From positions 1 through 64,000 of the IMG/VR virus record IMGVR_UViG_3300047440_000580: a stretch of 64,000 bases of DNA. One strand, 5' to 3'. The position numbers were made by a program, and so were the translations under genes. The notes beneath the pieces are model-generated. The model was not told where the DNA came from and searched no databases. It worked only from the letters and a program-made list of their open reading frames with translations. Positions 39,089-46,872 of this stretch are shown here, piece after piece (position 1 is the stretch's first letter; every line of letters starts with the position of its first letter). Origin of the DNA: a virus.

Positions 39089-39579
39089 CAGGACCTCGCG
39101 AGGTACCCCTTCACGATGTGGTCGGCAGCGTGGCTTGCAGCCCATGCGTCCGGCTTGATCACCGCGTTGAAGCCCTGCCCGAGAACCAGGCCCACCATCT
39201 CCTGCACGACATCCGAGGACTTGTACTGCGTGTCCGGGTTGGCGTCGATGTGGATGGTCAGCTTGTTGGCCTCCGGGATCTCCGAGTTGAGCTCCATGCC
39301 GAGCTCGACGGACATCCAGGCTTCCTTCAAGAGCCTCTCCCTCAGCGACCGGATACGAGTCATCCGCTCACGGCTGAAGAAGCACCGACCTCCCTTGCCC
39401 GGGGTGAGGATGATCACCACCGTGATGTACTCCGTCACGTTCCCCGCGTTCTGCGAGTCCGTGCCGATGACGAGTTCACGGTCCGGCGATTCAGCCATCA
39501 GGGCCCGTATCTCGGCCTTGAGGTCCACCGTCTTCTTTCCTACCATCGTCTTCCAGGTCTTCTCGATCATGGTCGCCAC
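39088..39579 (-). CDS. RNase H-like protein, YkuK/DUF458 type
   Basis: The 163-residue protein has LVIGTDSQNAGNVTEYITVV near residue 33 (first acidic residue), KLTIHIDANPDTQYKSSD near residue 105 and IKPDAWAASHAADHIVKG at the C-terminus, the pattern of the YkuK family, which has an RNase H-like fold. Its place beside the tRNA array is suggestive of RNA work, but no activity is established for the family that I can cite. Confidence 0.78.
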   Translation of the reverse strand: MATMIEKTWKTMVGKKTVDLKAEIRALMAESPDRELVIGTDSQNAGNVTEYITVVIILTPGKGGRCFFSRERMTRIRSLRERLLKEAWMSVELGMELNSEIPEANKLTIHIDANPDTQYKSSDVVQEMVGLVLGQGFNAVIKPDAWAASHAADHIVKGYLARS

Positions 39580-39600
39580 CTTTCCTGTGTAGCCTGGTAC

Positions 39601-39675
39601 TGGTTCCGAGAGAGGGACTCGAACCCCCGCCGCCCTGGTTCAAAGCCAGGTGTCCTGCCGTTAGACCATCCCGGA
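39601..39675 (-). tRNA. tRNA-Gln (TTG)
   Basis: Anticodon loop CTTTGAA in a perfect CCTGG/CCAGG stem, acceptor TCCGGGA/TCTCGGA, CCA encoded. It is the rightmost tRNA of the array. Confidence 0.9.
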
Positions 39676-39680
39676 AAACT

Positions 39681-39703
39681 AAAAAGGCCCCCTTTCGGGA
39701 GCC
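39681..39703 (-). terminator. Rho-independent terminator
   Basis: On the minus strand GGCTCCC-GAAA-GGGGGCC is followed by TTTTT. It would end the transcript of the small gene at 39732 before the tRNA array. Confidence 0.8.
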
Positions 39704-39731
39704 CTCCATCAGAACCTATCTTAATTCTTGC

Positions 39732-39887
39732 CTAGGTTTGGAGGGCGTTGGACCTGGCAAGATCCCACTTGATCGAATTGGCCTGCTGCGGCTTGATGCT
39801 ACCGCGCTCGGCCGTCCGATACACAAAGGACGAGCGTCCGGTCATGCCGGCGGCTTCGAACTTCGTATGTAGGGTTGACTGTGTCAC
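39732..39887 (-). CDS. Small basic protein, 51 residues
   Basis: Starts at GTG 39887 with AGGAG seven bases upstream and ends before the terminator at 39681. The product (MTQSTLHTKFEAAGMTGRSS...) is basic and unrecognised. The site spacing and terminator are the evidence. Confidence 0.62.
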   Translation of the reverse strand: MTQSTLHTKFEAAGMTGRSSFVYRTAERGSIKPQQANSIKWDLARSNALQT

Positions 39888-39996
39888 AACGATGCTCCTG
39901 TTTATTTACCTAGTTGTCTCAGAAAGTTTTTGCCCAACAAAAGTGAGCGACCTATTTATACCAAACGACCAAAACGGAAATTCCGAGGCAGCTCCC

Positions 39997-40470
39997 ATGA
40001 TCCTGGCGATCCTCATCACCGCCGCCCTTTCCTTCCTCCTAGTGGAGGTCGTGGGCTTCAGCGTGCATCGCCTGGCCCACTCTCCCAAGAGTGGAAAGCT
40101 GTTCCGGGACCATCTCCACCATCACGCCCAAGCCTACCCCCCGAGCCGCTACCAGACCGAAAAGTACCTGGGAGACCTGAAGACCTCGTTCCTGCCGGTG
40201 TTCGTCCCCCTGTTCGTGGGGATGAACCTGCTGATGGTCTCCGTCCTGCCTTGGCCTCTGTACCTGACCTTCTTCGTGGTCACGTCAGCCTTCAGCCTGG
40301 CCAACAACTACCTGCACGACTCGTTCCACATCTCGACCCACTGGCTCCGGAGGTTCTCCTGGCACAAGCGGCTGACCGCTGTCCACCAGGTTCACCACCA
40401 GAACGTGAAGAAGAATCTCGGGATCTACTGGTACGGGTTCGACCGTCTCTTCGGTTCCTACCGCACCTAA
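39997..40470 (+). CDS. Fatty-acid hydroxylase/sterol-desaturase superfamily membrane protein
   Basis: The 157-residue protein has membrane helices (residues about 1-17, 60-85 and 87-100) and the histidine clusters of di-iron membrane hydroxylases: HRLAH near residue 27, DHLHHHAQ near residue 40, HDSFH near residue 108 and HQVHHQN near residue 130. Related enzymes hydroxylate or desaturate lipids or carotenoids. The start ATG 39997 has GAGG eight bases upstream; a longer frame begins at 39748. It is the only rightward gene in this part of the window, so it may be a later acquisition. Confidence 0.82.
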   Translation: MILAILITAALSFLLVEVVGFSVHRLAHSPKSGKLFRDHLHHHAQAYPPSRYQTEKYLGDLKTSFLPVFVPLFVGMNLLMVSVLPWPLYLTFFVVTSAFSLANNYLHDSFHISTHWLRRFSWHKRLTAVHQVHHQNVKKNLGIYWYGFDRLFGSYRT

Positions 40471-40528
40471 CCGCGACTTGTGAATCCATTATAAGTGGAC
40501 TCACACGGGTTGTAAAGGAAAAAGTGCT
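40471..40528. promoter_or_regulatory. Hairpin with minus-strand TATAAT between convergent genes
   Basis: TGTGAATCC and GGACTCACA form a stem around ATTATAAGT. On the minus strand this reads CTTATAATGG, a promoter-like motif, but as a hairpin between converging genes it could equally be a terminator. Confidence 0.4.
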
Positions 40529-40756
40529 TTAGGCGGGAAGAGGCGGGAAGACGATCTCGGGGTCGTTCCCGTTCACGAGCTTCAGGTAGTATCCCCCGAA
40601 GTGCTGGATGTGGCCCGCTGCGCATTCCGAGGCGTAGCTCTCCGAGCCGTCGTCTAGCTTGTAGACATTCGCCCGGTTCATGCACATGATGTGCCCGGCG
40701 TGGTTCCGTCCGAGGTGCTGAGGACAGGGACAGGTTCCGACGTAACTCTTGGCCAT
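40529..40756 (-). CDS. Small putative metal-binding protein
   Basis: The 75-residue protein has CPCPQHLGRNHAGHIMC near residues 9-25, a Cys/His cluster able to bind zinc, and a second Cys/His pair (CAAGH). No family is recognised. It is cotranscribed after the IscA-like gene. Confidence 0.7.
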   Translation of the reverse strand: MAKSYVGTCPCPQHLGRNHAGHIMCMNRANVYKLDDGSESYASECAAGHIQHFGGYYLKLVNGNDPEIVFPPLPA

Positions 40757-40766
40757 TTCCGATCTC

Positions 40767-41111
40767 CTAGAAGCTGACGGACTTCCCGCACCCGCAGGAA
40801 GAGGTCGCCTTCGGGTTGTCGAAGATGAATCCTTTCAGGGGCTTGAAGTCCAGGGTCATGTCACCGACGAACTTGTAGCTCTTGTGGTCGACGAAGATCC
40901 AGGCCTTCCGGAAGTTCCACTGTCCGTCCACCTGGACGGGCGGCGGCTCCAGCAGGTGGTTGTCGTTCGTGAAGGCGACCATCGGGTCCATCCAGCCCAT
41001 GTAATACTGGAAGCCGTTGCATCCCCCGCCACGGACGAAGAACTGGACCCAGCGCTGCTTGCCGGCGTCCTGCCTGATGATCTCCTGCCAGGCTGATTCG
41101 GTGACGTTCAT
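40767..41111 (-). CDS. IscA/HesB-type Fe-S cluster carrier
   Basis: The 114-residue protein has GGGCNGFQYYM near residue 28 and SSCGCGKSVSF at the C-terminus, giving the three invariant cysteines of A-type carriers (IscA/ErpA/HesB), which deliver Fe-S clusters to apoproteins. Candidate clients in this window are the DinG-like helicase and the nuclease with a C-terminal Cys cluster. Confidence 0.88.
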   Translation of the reverse strand: MNVTESAWQEIIRQDAGKQRWVQFFVRGGGCNGFQYYMGWMDPMVAFTNDNHLLEPPPVQVDGQWNFRKAWIFVDHKSYKFVGDMTLDFKPLKGFIFDNPKATSSCGCGKSVSF

Positions 41112-41120
41112 AGGGGATAA

Positions 41121-41603
41121 TTAGTCCAGGTGCTTGGAAAAGACCTTCCTGTAGGTCCCGACGAACTTCGTCCGACTCTTCTTCATCCAGACTTCATCCA
41201 TCTCGATCTTCAGCTTCTTCAGGATGTTCTCCCCACGGGTCCAGGCCGCTTCCTCTAGATCTATGATGACCCGTCGGAGCTTCCGAAGATACTTCTTCGA
41301 GATGGAGACTTCTCCGAGTCGCCACATGTTGAAGAGCCCGACACACTGCATGTGCCGGTAACATTCCCTCTTTCCCATGTCGTCGAAGTCTGAAGCGTGA
41401 CCGAGCTCGTGGGCCAGGCTGTGGATGAGGTGGCGTTCTTCCCGATGGGTCTTGAGGTCAGGAGAGAGGGTGACGACACGCGCAGGGATGTTGTAGTAGC
41501 CCGAAAGCTTTATGGTTCCAAGAGGATGTCTGGAGCTGAAGCGGACGCGGACCTTCTTCTTCTTGGCGTAGTCCTTCAGCTTCTTGAGGTCACTTCTTCT
41601 CAT
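41121..41603 (-). CDS. Zinc metallopeptidase-like protein (HELGH)
   Basis: The 160-residue protein has IHSLAHELGHASDFDD near residue 62, an HExxH zincin motif with Asp/His nearby, in a basic context. It has no signal peptide. It may be a cytoplasmic phage protease; substrates are unknown. Confidence 0.72.
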   Translation of the reverse strand: MRRSDLKKLKDYAKKKKVRVRFSSRHPLGTIKLSGYYNIPARVVTLSPDLKTHREERHLIHSLAHELGHASDFDDMGKRECYRHMQCVGLFNMWRLGEVSISKKYLRKLRRVIIDLEEAAWTRGENILKKLKIEMDEVWMKKSRTKFVGTYRKVFSKHLD

Positions 41604-41772
41604 CCATCGCCCTCAGGATCTTGAGGACGCCGTCTACCATTCGGTAGAACCAGTCGTCTGTGGGCCAGCCCTCACGTTCCCACTTGCGCATGGGATAGGC
41701 TTCGGCGTAGATGCATCCCTCGAGGTGCAGCCTACGGGCTACCTCCTCCACAAGAGGTGGGAGTTCGAGCAT
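41590..41772 (-). CDS. Small unknown protein
   Basis: A 60-residue helical protein that overlaps the peptidase start by 14 bases. Not recognised. Confidence 0.6.
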   Translation of the reverse strand: MLELPPLVEEVARRLHLEGCIYAEAYPMRKWEREGWPTDDWFYRMVDGVLKILRAMDEKK

Positions 41773-41775
41773 CTG

Positions 41776-42141
41776 TCATCGACCCCCGCTTGCCTTTCCG
41801 ACAAGCCAGTCTGGGAGGGCATCGTTCGGACAGTGTGAGGCGCAACACTCACACAGGTACCAGCGGTGGGAACCGACCGGCACCTCAGATCTCACGGTGC
41901 CTCCGTAGAGGCGCTTGTGTTGGGGGTGGGGGCACATGATGCCCCAGTTGGAAAGCTCATCGGCGTACACCACGTAGGGGTCACGCTTCTGCTTGTCGAC
42001 GAAGAGAGCTTGGAAGAAGGAGGTGGAGAACTGGTTCTTTTCGAAGTCGGAGAGGTCCTTCCACGGGATCAGGGGGTGCTTCCCCTCCGCGGCGCAGTAC
42101 TTGAGCCTATGCAGCTCAAGTCTTGTAGGACGCTTCGCCAT
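41776..42141 (-). CDS. Unknown protein with C-terminal Cys/His cluster
   Basis: The 121-residue protein starts at ATG 42141 inside the SLOG-gene 3' end. Its second half has MCPHPQHKRLYGG and CECCASHCPND, a likely zinc site. No family is recognised. Confidence 0.65.
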   Translation of the reverse strand: MAKRPTRLELHRLKYCAAEGKHPLIPWKDLSDFEKNQFSTSFFQALFVDKQKRDPYVVYADELSNWGIMCPHPQHKRLYGGTVRSEVPVGSHRWYLCECCASHCPNDALPDWLVGKASGGR

Positions 42142-42574
42142 GTCTTTCGTTCCAGCCCACTCCTGATAAGTAGCAACGGCCTTCCTGATCAACCAGGAAA
42201 AATTTCTTTTTGAGATCCACAGCATGTGTCACCGTATTTTCTGTGCCGCCCTTCCGGTTGGGATGCACGAGCGCGAATAGAAGACTAGAGTCGACCACGA
42301 TATCTTTGTTTCGAGAGAAGGCCCTGAAGACGAAGTCCTGCTTGGAGGTGATGGGCGGGTCACGGGGGATGGGATGGTCCTTGTACTCCAGGCCGTAGAG
42401 AGCCGCGGCTTCCTTGGCGAAGGAGTCCGGACCCTCGGCCCCTCCTGAGACGATGACGATGTGTTTGTCAGGAAATGCTACCGTCGCGGACCGGACGATG
42501 TCGATGACGATCTGCCGGTCCTTCAGGGTGTTCCGCCGGCGGGAGCCGACGATCCCTATGCGGAGCTCCCCCAT
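42116..42574 (-). CDS. SLOG-family nucleotide-binding protein
   Basis: The 152-residue protein has GIVGSRRRNTLKDRQ at the N-terminus, IVIVSGGAEGPDSFAKEAA near residue 41 and HPNRKGGTENTV near residue 105, the Rossmann-like pattern of the SLOG superfamily (DprA/LOG/YspA types). Members bind nucleotides, and some are sensors or effectors in defence systems. It is a stand-alone domain here. Confidence 0.8.
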   Translation of the reverse strand: MGELRIGIVGSRRRNTLKDRQIVIDIVRSATVAFPDKHIVIVSGGAEGPDSFAKEAAALYGLEYKDHPIPRDPPITSKQDFVFRAFSRNKDIVVDSSLLFALVHPNRKGGTENTVTHAVDLKKKFFLVDQEGRCYLSGVGWNERHGEASYKT

Positions 42575-42575
42575 G

Positions 42576-44180
42576 CTAGAAGGGCTCTTCCATCTCCATG
42601 TCGCTGGTCAGGTGCTTCGGGAACATGTGCCCCCACTTCTCGAGCATGTCGAGGTAGCACTCGTCCAGGATGTAGGTGGCCGTGAAGTCCGTCTCCGAGC
42701 GGACGCAGCGTCCCATGGCCTGGGCGAGCGCCCGGACGGTCCGCCAGTTGTACCACTCCCGGTCCGAGCTCATCTTGGCCTTGACGACCGGGTCTCCCAT
42801 GTTCGGGTACGGGACCTTGCAGATGATCTGGAAGCGACCGAGGTCGTCCCGAAGGTCGAGCCCCTCAGTCATGCCGGGAGAGACGATGACGGTCGGGTCC
42901 GGGCTCTTCATGTGCCGATTGATGATGTCCTTCCGGTCGTTCGCGTTCTTCTGGACCAGGAGCCGCTTGTTCGTGATCTTGCCGACTTCCTTGGTGATCT
43001 CGTAGTTGGCGGTGTGGATGATCCCCTTCTCATTGGGGTGGGCGTCCAGGATGCGCTTGATGGCCCTGCCGATGAGCGGGAGGGACTGGTCGATCCCCTG
43101 CCTGGACATCTTACCCACCGGTCGGAAGTGCACACCGAACGACTTCGGTGAGAACGGGGTGGGGATGGAGATGAAGCCCGCGTCCGCCGGAAGACCGGCG
43201 CTCCGGGTGAAGACGTCCTTGTCGAGGATCGTTGCCGACATGAGGAGGACGCGTTGCGCCTGGCTGTAGAGGATGTCGTTTGCCAGCCCCGCAACCTCCA
43301 GCGGCTGGTAGGAGATCGTCTGCCCGCCCTGGTCCCAGTTCGTCAGGATGGTGCCACCCTTGTCCAGGATGCGGTTGATCTGGCACAGACGCTTGTCCAG
43401 CATCTCGTTGTCCTCGGCGATCTTCTCGAGCGCCCCGGGACCGAGGTTCTTGCCGAACATCTCGATGAGCTTCTTGGCCACCTTCTCCATCTTGTCGAGA
43501 ATGGTCTTCTTGTACTCGCCGCCCAGCCAGTCGATCAGCTTCTGGGGAGAGGTGCCGAACTTGGGGAGCTCCAGGTTGAGCTTGCCCGCGTCCTTCCAGT
43601 CGACGTTCACGGTCGCCCAGCGACGGACCTCGTCCTCGATGTTGTGGGCCTCGTCGAGCACGAGCAGGTGCCGCTTCGGCAGTTGACCGGCGTAGACGGA
43701 CTCCGAGAAGAAATAGGAGTAGTTCGTGATCCCGAGGGGACCTTCAGCGAACGCTTTCTTGGCCTCTCGGTACGGGCAGCTGCTGCAGGCCAGTCGAGGA
43801 TCGAAAGTCTCGCCCTGGACCTTCATGAAGGCCGTCCGGACTCGGGAAGTGGCCGCGCAAGTCGGACCGAGCTTGGGATGGACGCAGGGGAAGTTCGCCG
43901 CGGACCGCAGGTCTCGCGCGTGGGAGAAGTCCTTGACGTACTGGTCCTGAAGGATCTTCTGCGAGGTGAGGACGACGGCCCCGGGCTTGTAGGGATCCAC
44001 CGGTTCCTCGATGGACGCCAGCCACCCGGCCATCGTCACCGCGATGGCGGACTTGCCGACACCCGTGCCAAGCTCAGCGAGGAGGACCCGCTTGCCGGCT
44101 AGAGCGTCTTCGCAGAGTTGATCGAGCGCCCGAGCCTGGTCGGGACGTGGTTCCTTGAGCGGAAAGTATGGTCTCCACAT
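42576..44180 (-). CDS. XPD/DinG-type superfamily 2 helicase
   Basis: The 534-residue protein has Walker A AELGTGVGKSAIAV near residue 36, DEAH-type LVLDEAHNIEDEVRR near residue 175, MSATILDK, PGMTEGLDLRDD and QAMGRCVRSETD (motif VI). Four cysteines between residues 98 and 142 (CVH...CAAT...CSSC) fit the Fe-S cluster of DinG/XPD helicases, which unwind DNA 5' to 3'. The ATG lies only six bases after a TATAAT motif and has no ribosome site, so it is predicted to be leaderless. Confidence 0.87.
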   Translation of the reverse strand: MWRPYFPLKEPRPDQARALDQLCEDALAGKRVLLAELGTGVGKSAIAVTMAGWLASIEEPVDPYKPGAVVLTSQKILQDQYVKDFSHARDLRSAANFPCVHPKLGPTCAATSRVRTAFMKVQGETFDPRLACSSCPYREAKKAFAEGPLGITNYSYFFSESVYAGQLPKRHLLVLDEAHNIEDEVRRWATVNVDWKDAGKLNLELPKFGTSPQKLIDWLGGEYKKTILDKMEKVAKKLIEMFGKNLGPGALEKIAEDNEMLDKRLCQINRILDKGGTILTNWDQGGQTISYQPLEVAGLANDILYSQAQRVLLMSATILDKDVFTRSAGLPADAGFISIPTPFSPKSFGVHFRPVGKMSRQGIDQSLPLIGRAIKRILDAHPNEKGIIHTANYEITKEVGKITNKRLLVQKNANDRKDIINRHMKSPDPTVIVSPGMTEGLDLRDDLGRFQIICKVPYPNMGDPVVKAKMSSDREWYNWRTVRALAQAMGRCVRSETDFTATYILDECYLDMLEKWGHMFPKHLTSDMEMEEPF

Positions 44181-44184
44181 CCTA

Positions 44185-44198
44185 CCATTATACCACAG
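44185..44198 (-). promoter_or_regulatory. Extended -10 promoter, leaderless start
   Basis: The minus strand reads CTGTGGTATAATGG. TATAAT is separated from ATG 44180 by GGTAGG only, so transcription should begin at or next to the ATG. Confidence 0.72.
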
Positions 44199-44200
44199 CT

Positions 44201-44479
44201 TCAGTTCAAGGTGTTGTTCTTTGCGTTCTTGTCCGCCAGCTGCTGGGCGAGCGCTTCGGCTGCTGCTTTGGTGAAGTCGGCCGAGAGGGCGGCCATGTAG
44301 TAGAACTCCTGCGCCGAGAGCATGTAGTTGTGCTCGTCGACCTTGCTCTGAGTCCTGTCGTACCGACGCTTGGCGGCCAGGGCTCTGAGCTTTGCCCGGC
44401 GGACCAACCGCTTCAGGGCTTCCAACGCGTCCTTGACCGAGTCTCCTGCTTCAGAGACGATGCTGAGCTTCTTGTCCAT
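44201..44479 (-). CDS. Small helical protein
   Basis: The 92-residue protein is rich in Ala, Lys and Glu and probably all helical. It overlaps the glycosylase 3' end. Not recognised. Confidence 0.65.
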   Translation of the reverse strand: MDKKLSIVSEAGDSVKDALEALKRLVRRAKLRALAAKRRYDRTQSKVDEHNYMLSAQEFYYMAALSADFTKAAAEALAQQLADKNAKNNTLN

Positions 44480-44903
44480 TGGGATACTTAGATGCCCACT
44501 CGACGTAGTTCCGGAGTTCCTTGTCCTTCACGTCTGGGACGATCTCTCCTTTGACGAACATGTTGTAGGAGTCTGCGGCGTACTTCCCGACTCCATAGAG
44601 GGAGAGTGGGTCGTTGCCGTCCCACTTCAGAAAATCTCCGGTCATGCACAGGACCCTCGTGGCTCTCCTATTTTGGAACCCCAAGGGGCGAAATAGGACC
44701 GTCATGTCGGCCAACGCCGTGGACGTCGGAGCATCATGCAGGGACTGGGCTGTGGGGTACATCTCGAAGAACTTCTGCCAGATCGGCTTGGCGACCTTGG
44801 CGGAGACCTGGTTGAGGAGGATGCATCCGACGAGCAGCTTCCACGGCTCGTTCCGGAACTCCTCCTGCATGAGGGCGTAGGGCGAGATCTCAGTCGGGAT
44901 CAA
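44451..44903 (-). CDS. HhH-GPD DNA glycosylase-like protein
   Basis: Starting at TTG 44903 in a TTGA overlap with AGGAG six bases upstream, the 150-residue protein has WKLLVGCILLNQVSAKVAKP near residue 20 (the first helix of endonuclease III/MBD4 types), and PLSLYGVGKYAADSYNMF near residue 115, the helix-hairpin-helix with the catalytic Asp position at AADS. MBD4-like enzymes remove T or U mismatched with G. It lacks a C-terminal Fe-S loop. Confidence 0.78.
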   Translation of the reverse strand: MIPTEISPYALMQEEFRNEPWKLLVGCILLNQVSAKVAKPIWQKFFEMYPTAQSLHDAPTSTALADMTVLFRPLGFQNRRATRVLCMTGDFLKWDGNDPLSLYGVGKYAADSYNMFVKGEIVPDVKDKELRNYVEWASKYPNGQEAQHRL

Positions 44904-45466
44904 TTGTTCTCCTTCTTCGGCTTCCGGACCCGCTTGACATGCGGGCTTTCCTTGTCCCGATGGGAGATGACCTTCACCCCATTCTTGTTGATCTCCCGCA
45001 TCCGTCGGCTGAACTCCTTGTCGGCCTTGTCCGCCTTCGCCTCCACCTCGGGCCACATCTCCGCCATGGTCTGCAGGACGATGTCTCGCTGGTCCGGGGT
45101 GAACACGACGCAGTGGAGCCAGCCGTGGATCTTGTAGTACTTCTGTCCGTCGGGAGTGGTCCGCTCGGGGGCGTCGATGAGCTTCCTGACGAAGTACTGG
45201 AAGTCCTGGGATGGGATGTCGAGGTGGAAGGTGTCGATCTTGATCTTCTCGATCGGACGATCGACCATGATCATACCGGGACGGTCGCACCAGCCGGTGT
45301 CGGTCCCTGAGACATCGACCACTTCCCCGGCCCCCTCTTCCTCGTGCTCACGGGTGGTGAGGTCCTGGATGATGGCGGCGACCAGCTGTTTCGGTACGTA
45401 GTGGGCCTTGTAGCCCGTCACGTGGACGAAGGCCCAGAGGTGGTCGCTCAGGTCATCAGTTTTCAT
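44900..45466 (-). CDS. 2H-phosphoesterase-like or unknown protein
   Basis: The 188-residue protein has two histidine-bearing segments, DHLWAFVHVTGYKAHYVP near the start and GWLHCVVFTPDQRD near residue 113, that vaguely recall 2H phosphoesterases, but the HxT/S pairs are not complete. The C-terminus is strongly basic. I leave the function open. Confidence 0.6.
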   Translation of the reverse strand: MKTDDLSDHLWAFVHVTGYKAHYVPKQLVAAIIQDLTTREHEEEGAGEVVDVSGTDTGWCDRPGMIMVDRPIEKIKIDTFHLDIPSQDFQYFVRKLIDAPERTTPDGQKYYKIHGWLHCVVFTPDQRDIVLQTMAEMWPEVEAKADKADKEFSRRMREINKNGVKVISHRDKESPHVKRVRKPKKENN

Positions 45467-45659
45467 TGCTCGGATCGCGCGTCAAGTCCTGGACCTCGGG
45501 CAGTCCGAAGATGAGCGTCCCTTCGTCGAAGATGTCCTTCTGGCGGAGCATGCGGATCCCGTCCTCCTTGAAGAGCTCGAGAGCCCGCTCGTACTCGGAC
45601 TCGTCGAAGGAGGCGTAGCCGGACCCACTCTTGAAGACGACCTTGTAGCGCATGTTCAT
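45456..45659 (-). CDS. Small unknown protein after RtcB
   Basis: The 67-residue protein starts at ATG 45659, overlapping the RtcB stop (ATGA). It has a short beta/helix layout and is unrecognised. Coupling to rtcB suggests a shared use. Confidence 0.65.
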   Translation of the reverse strand: MNMRYKVVFKSGSGYASFDESEYERALELFKEDGIRMLRQKDIFDEGTLIFGLPEVQDLTRDPSNEN

Positions 45660-46819
45660 CCCTTCACGCAGAGCACTTGCTTCAGCTCTGCCACGATCTC
45701 CACCAGGTCGGACTGGTTCGCCATGACCTGATCGATGTCCTTGTAGGCGCCCGGGATCTCGTCCAGGACCGCCTCGTCCTTCCGGCACTCGACGCCCGCC
45801 GTCTGGGCGATCATGTCGTCCAGCGTGAACGAACGCTTGGCCTTGCCGCGGCTCATCCGGCGGCCCGCCCCGTGGGACGCGCTGCAGAACGACTCCGGGT
45901 TACCGACTCCCCGAACGATGTAGGACTTGGTTCCCATCGATCCCGGGATGATGCCGAGCTCTCCGGCCTGGGCCGAGATCGCCCCCTTGCGGGTCACGAT
46001 CAGGTCCTCACCGAAGTGGTTCTCCTCCGACACGTAGTTGTGGTGACAGAGGATCGGCTTCTCGAACTTCACCTTCCCGAAGTGCTCGATCATGATCTGC
46101 TTGTAGATTTCGAACATGGCCTTGCGGTTCAGGAACGCGTACTCTTGCGCCCAGTACAGGTCGTGCCGGTACGCCTCCATCTCCGGGGTCCCAGCCAGGA
46201 AGACCGCGAGGTCCTTGTCCGGGAGGCCCGTGTTGTGGGTCAGCTTCTGGGCGACCGCCATGTGGATCTCGGCCAGGGTCTTGCCGATGTTCCGGCTGCC
46301 CGAGTGGAGCATCATCCACACGTTTCCCTCGGTGTCCAGGCAGAGCTCGATGAAGTGGTTTCCGCCACCGAGCGTACCCACCTGCTTCCGGGCCTTGCCC
46401 TCGAGGTCACGGACCCCACGGCTCAGGTCGCCGAACTTCCTGAAGAGGTCGTTGGACGCCTTGACCACGGCGTTGGTGTGCTCGTTGAACCCGACCGGGA
46501 TCCGCTCCTCGAGGTCGAGGCGGATGCGCTTCAGGCTGTCCGGCAGGTCGCTGGCCTTCAGGTCCGTCTTGATCGCTCCCATGCCGCAGCCGATGTCGAC
46601 TCCCACGGCCGCCGGCGAGACCGCGCCCTTCATGGCGATGACGGACCCGACGGTCGCGCCCTTGCCGAAGTGGACGTCGGCCATCGAGGCCACGTGGTGG
46701 AAGACCCACGGCAGGGCCGCGATGTTCTTCAGTTGGTCGAGGGCGACCGACTCTACCTCGTGGATCGGTGCCCAGAGGTGGATCGGTACGTTCTTCCCGT
46801 TCAGCAATGCGATTGACAT
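45656..46819 (-). CDS. rtcB: RtcB-type RNA ligase
   Basis: The 387-residue protein has all RtcB motifs: VGVDIGCGMGAIKT near residue 72 with the metal-binding Asp and Cys, GGGNHFIELC near residue 150, HSGSRNIGK, HHNYVSEEN near residue 255, GIIPGSMGTKSYIV and SASHGAGRRMSR with the His that takes the GMP. RtcB joins RNA ends bearing 2',3'-cyclic or 3' phosphate to 5'-OH ends; it repairs cleaved tRNAs and seals spliced tRNA halves in archaea and animals. Here it could counter host tRNA-cutting defences or join the halves of the permuted tRNA at 38034. Confidence 0.95.
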   Translation of the reverse strand: MSIALLNGKNVPIHLWAPIHEVESVALDQLKNIAALPWVFHHVASMADVHFGKGATVGSVIAMKGAVSPAAVGVDIGCGMGAIKTDLKASDLPDSLKRIRLDLEERIPVGFNEHTNAVVKASNDLFRKFGDLSRGVRDLEGKARKQVGTLGGGNHFIELCLDTEGNVWMMLHSGSRNIGKTLAEIHMAVAQKLTHNTGLPDKDLAVFLAGTPEMEAYRHDLYWAQEYAFLNRKAMFEIYKQIMIEHFGKVKFEKPILCHHNYVSEENHFGEDLIVTRKGAISAQAGELGIIPGSMGTKSYIVRGVGNPESFCSASHGAGRRMSRGKAKRSFTLDDMIAQTAGVECRKDEAVLDEIPGAYKDIDQVMANQSDLVEIVAELKQVLCVKG

Positions 46820-46836
46820 GTCCGTTGCTCCTGTCC

Positions 46837-46849
46837 TATTATACCACAG
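46837..46849 (-). promoter_or_regulatory. Extended -10 promoter of the rtcB gene
   Basis: The minus strand reads CTGTGGTATAATAG, 18 bases before ATG 46819, with AGGAG between. This promoter is of the leader-bearing kind. Confidence 0.7.
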
Positions 46850-46872
46850 AATTGCGTAAGATGATACCTAGG

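Noticed and set aside
31539-39675. Regularly spaced repeats that could look like a CRISPR array
   Set aside because: The repeated GATTCGAAC-type words are tRNA T-loops; units differ in length and sequence and fold as tRNAs.
44900-45466. 2H phosphoesterase (RNA ligase-like) reading of the 188-residue protein
   Set aside because: Only loosely placed histidines are seen, without two HxT/S motifs, so it is kept as unknown.
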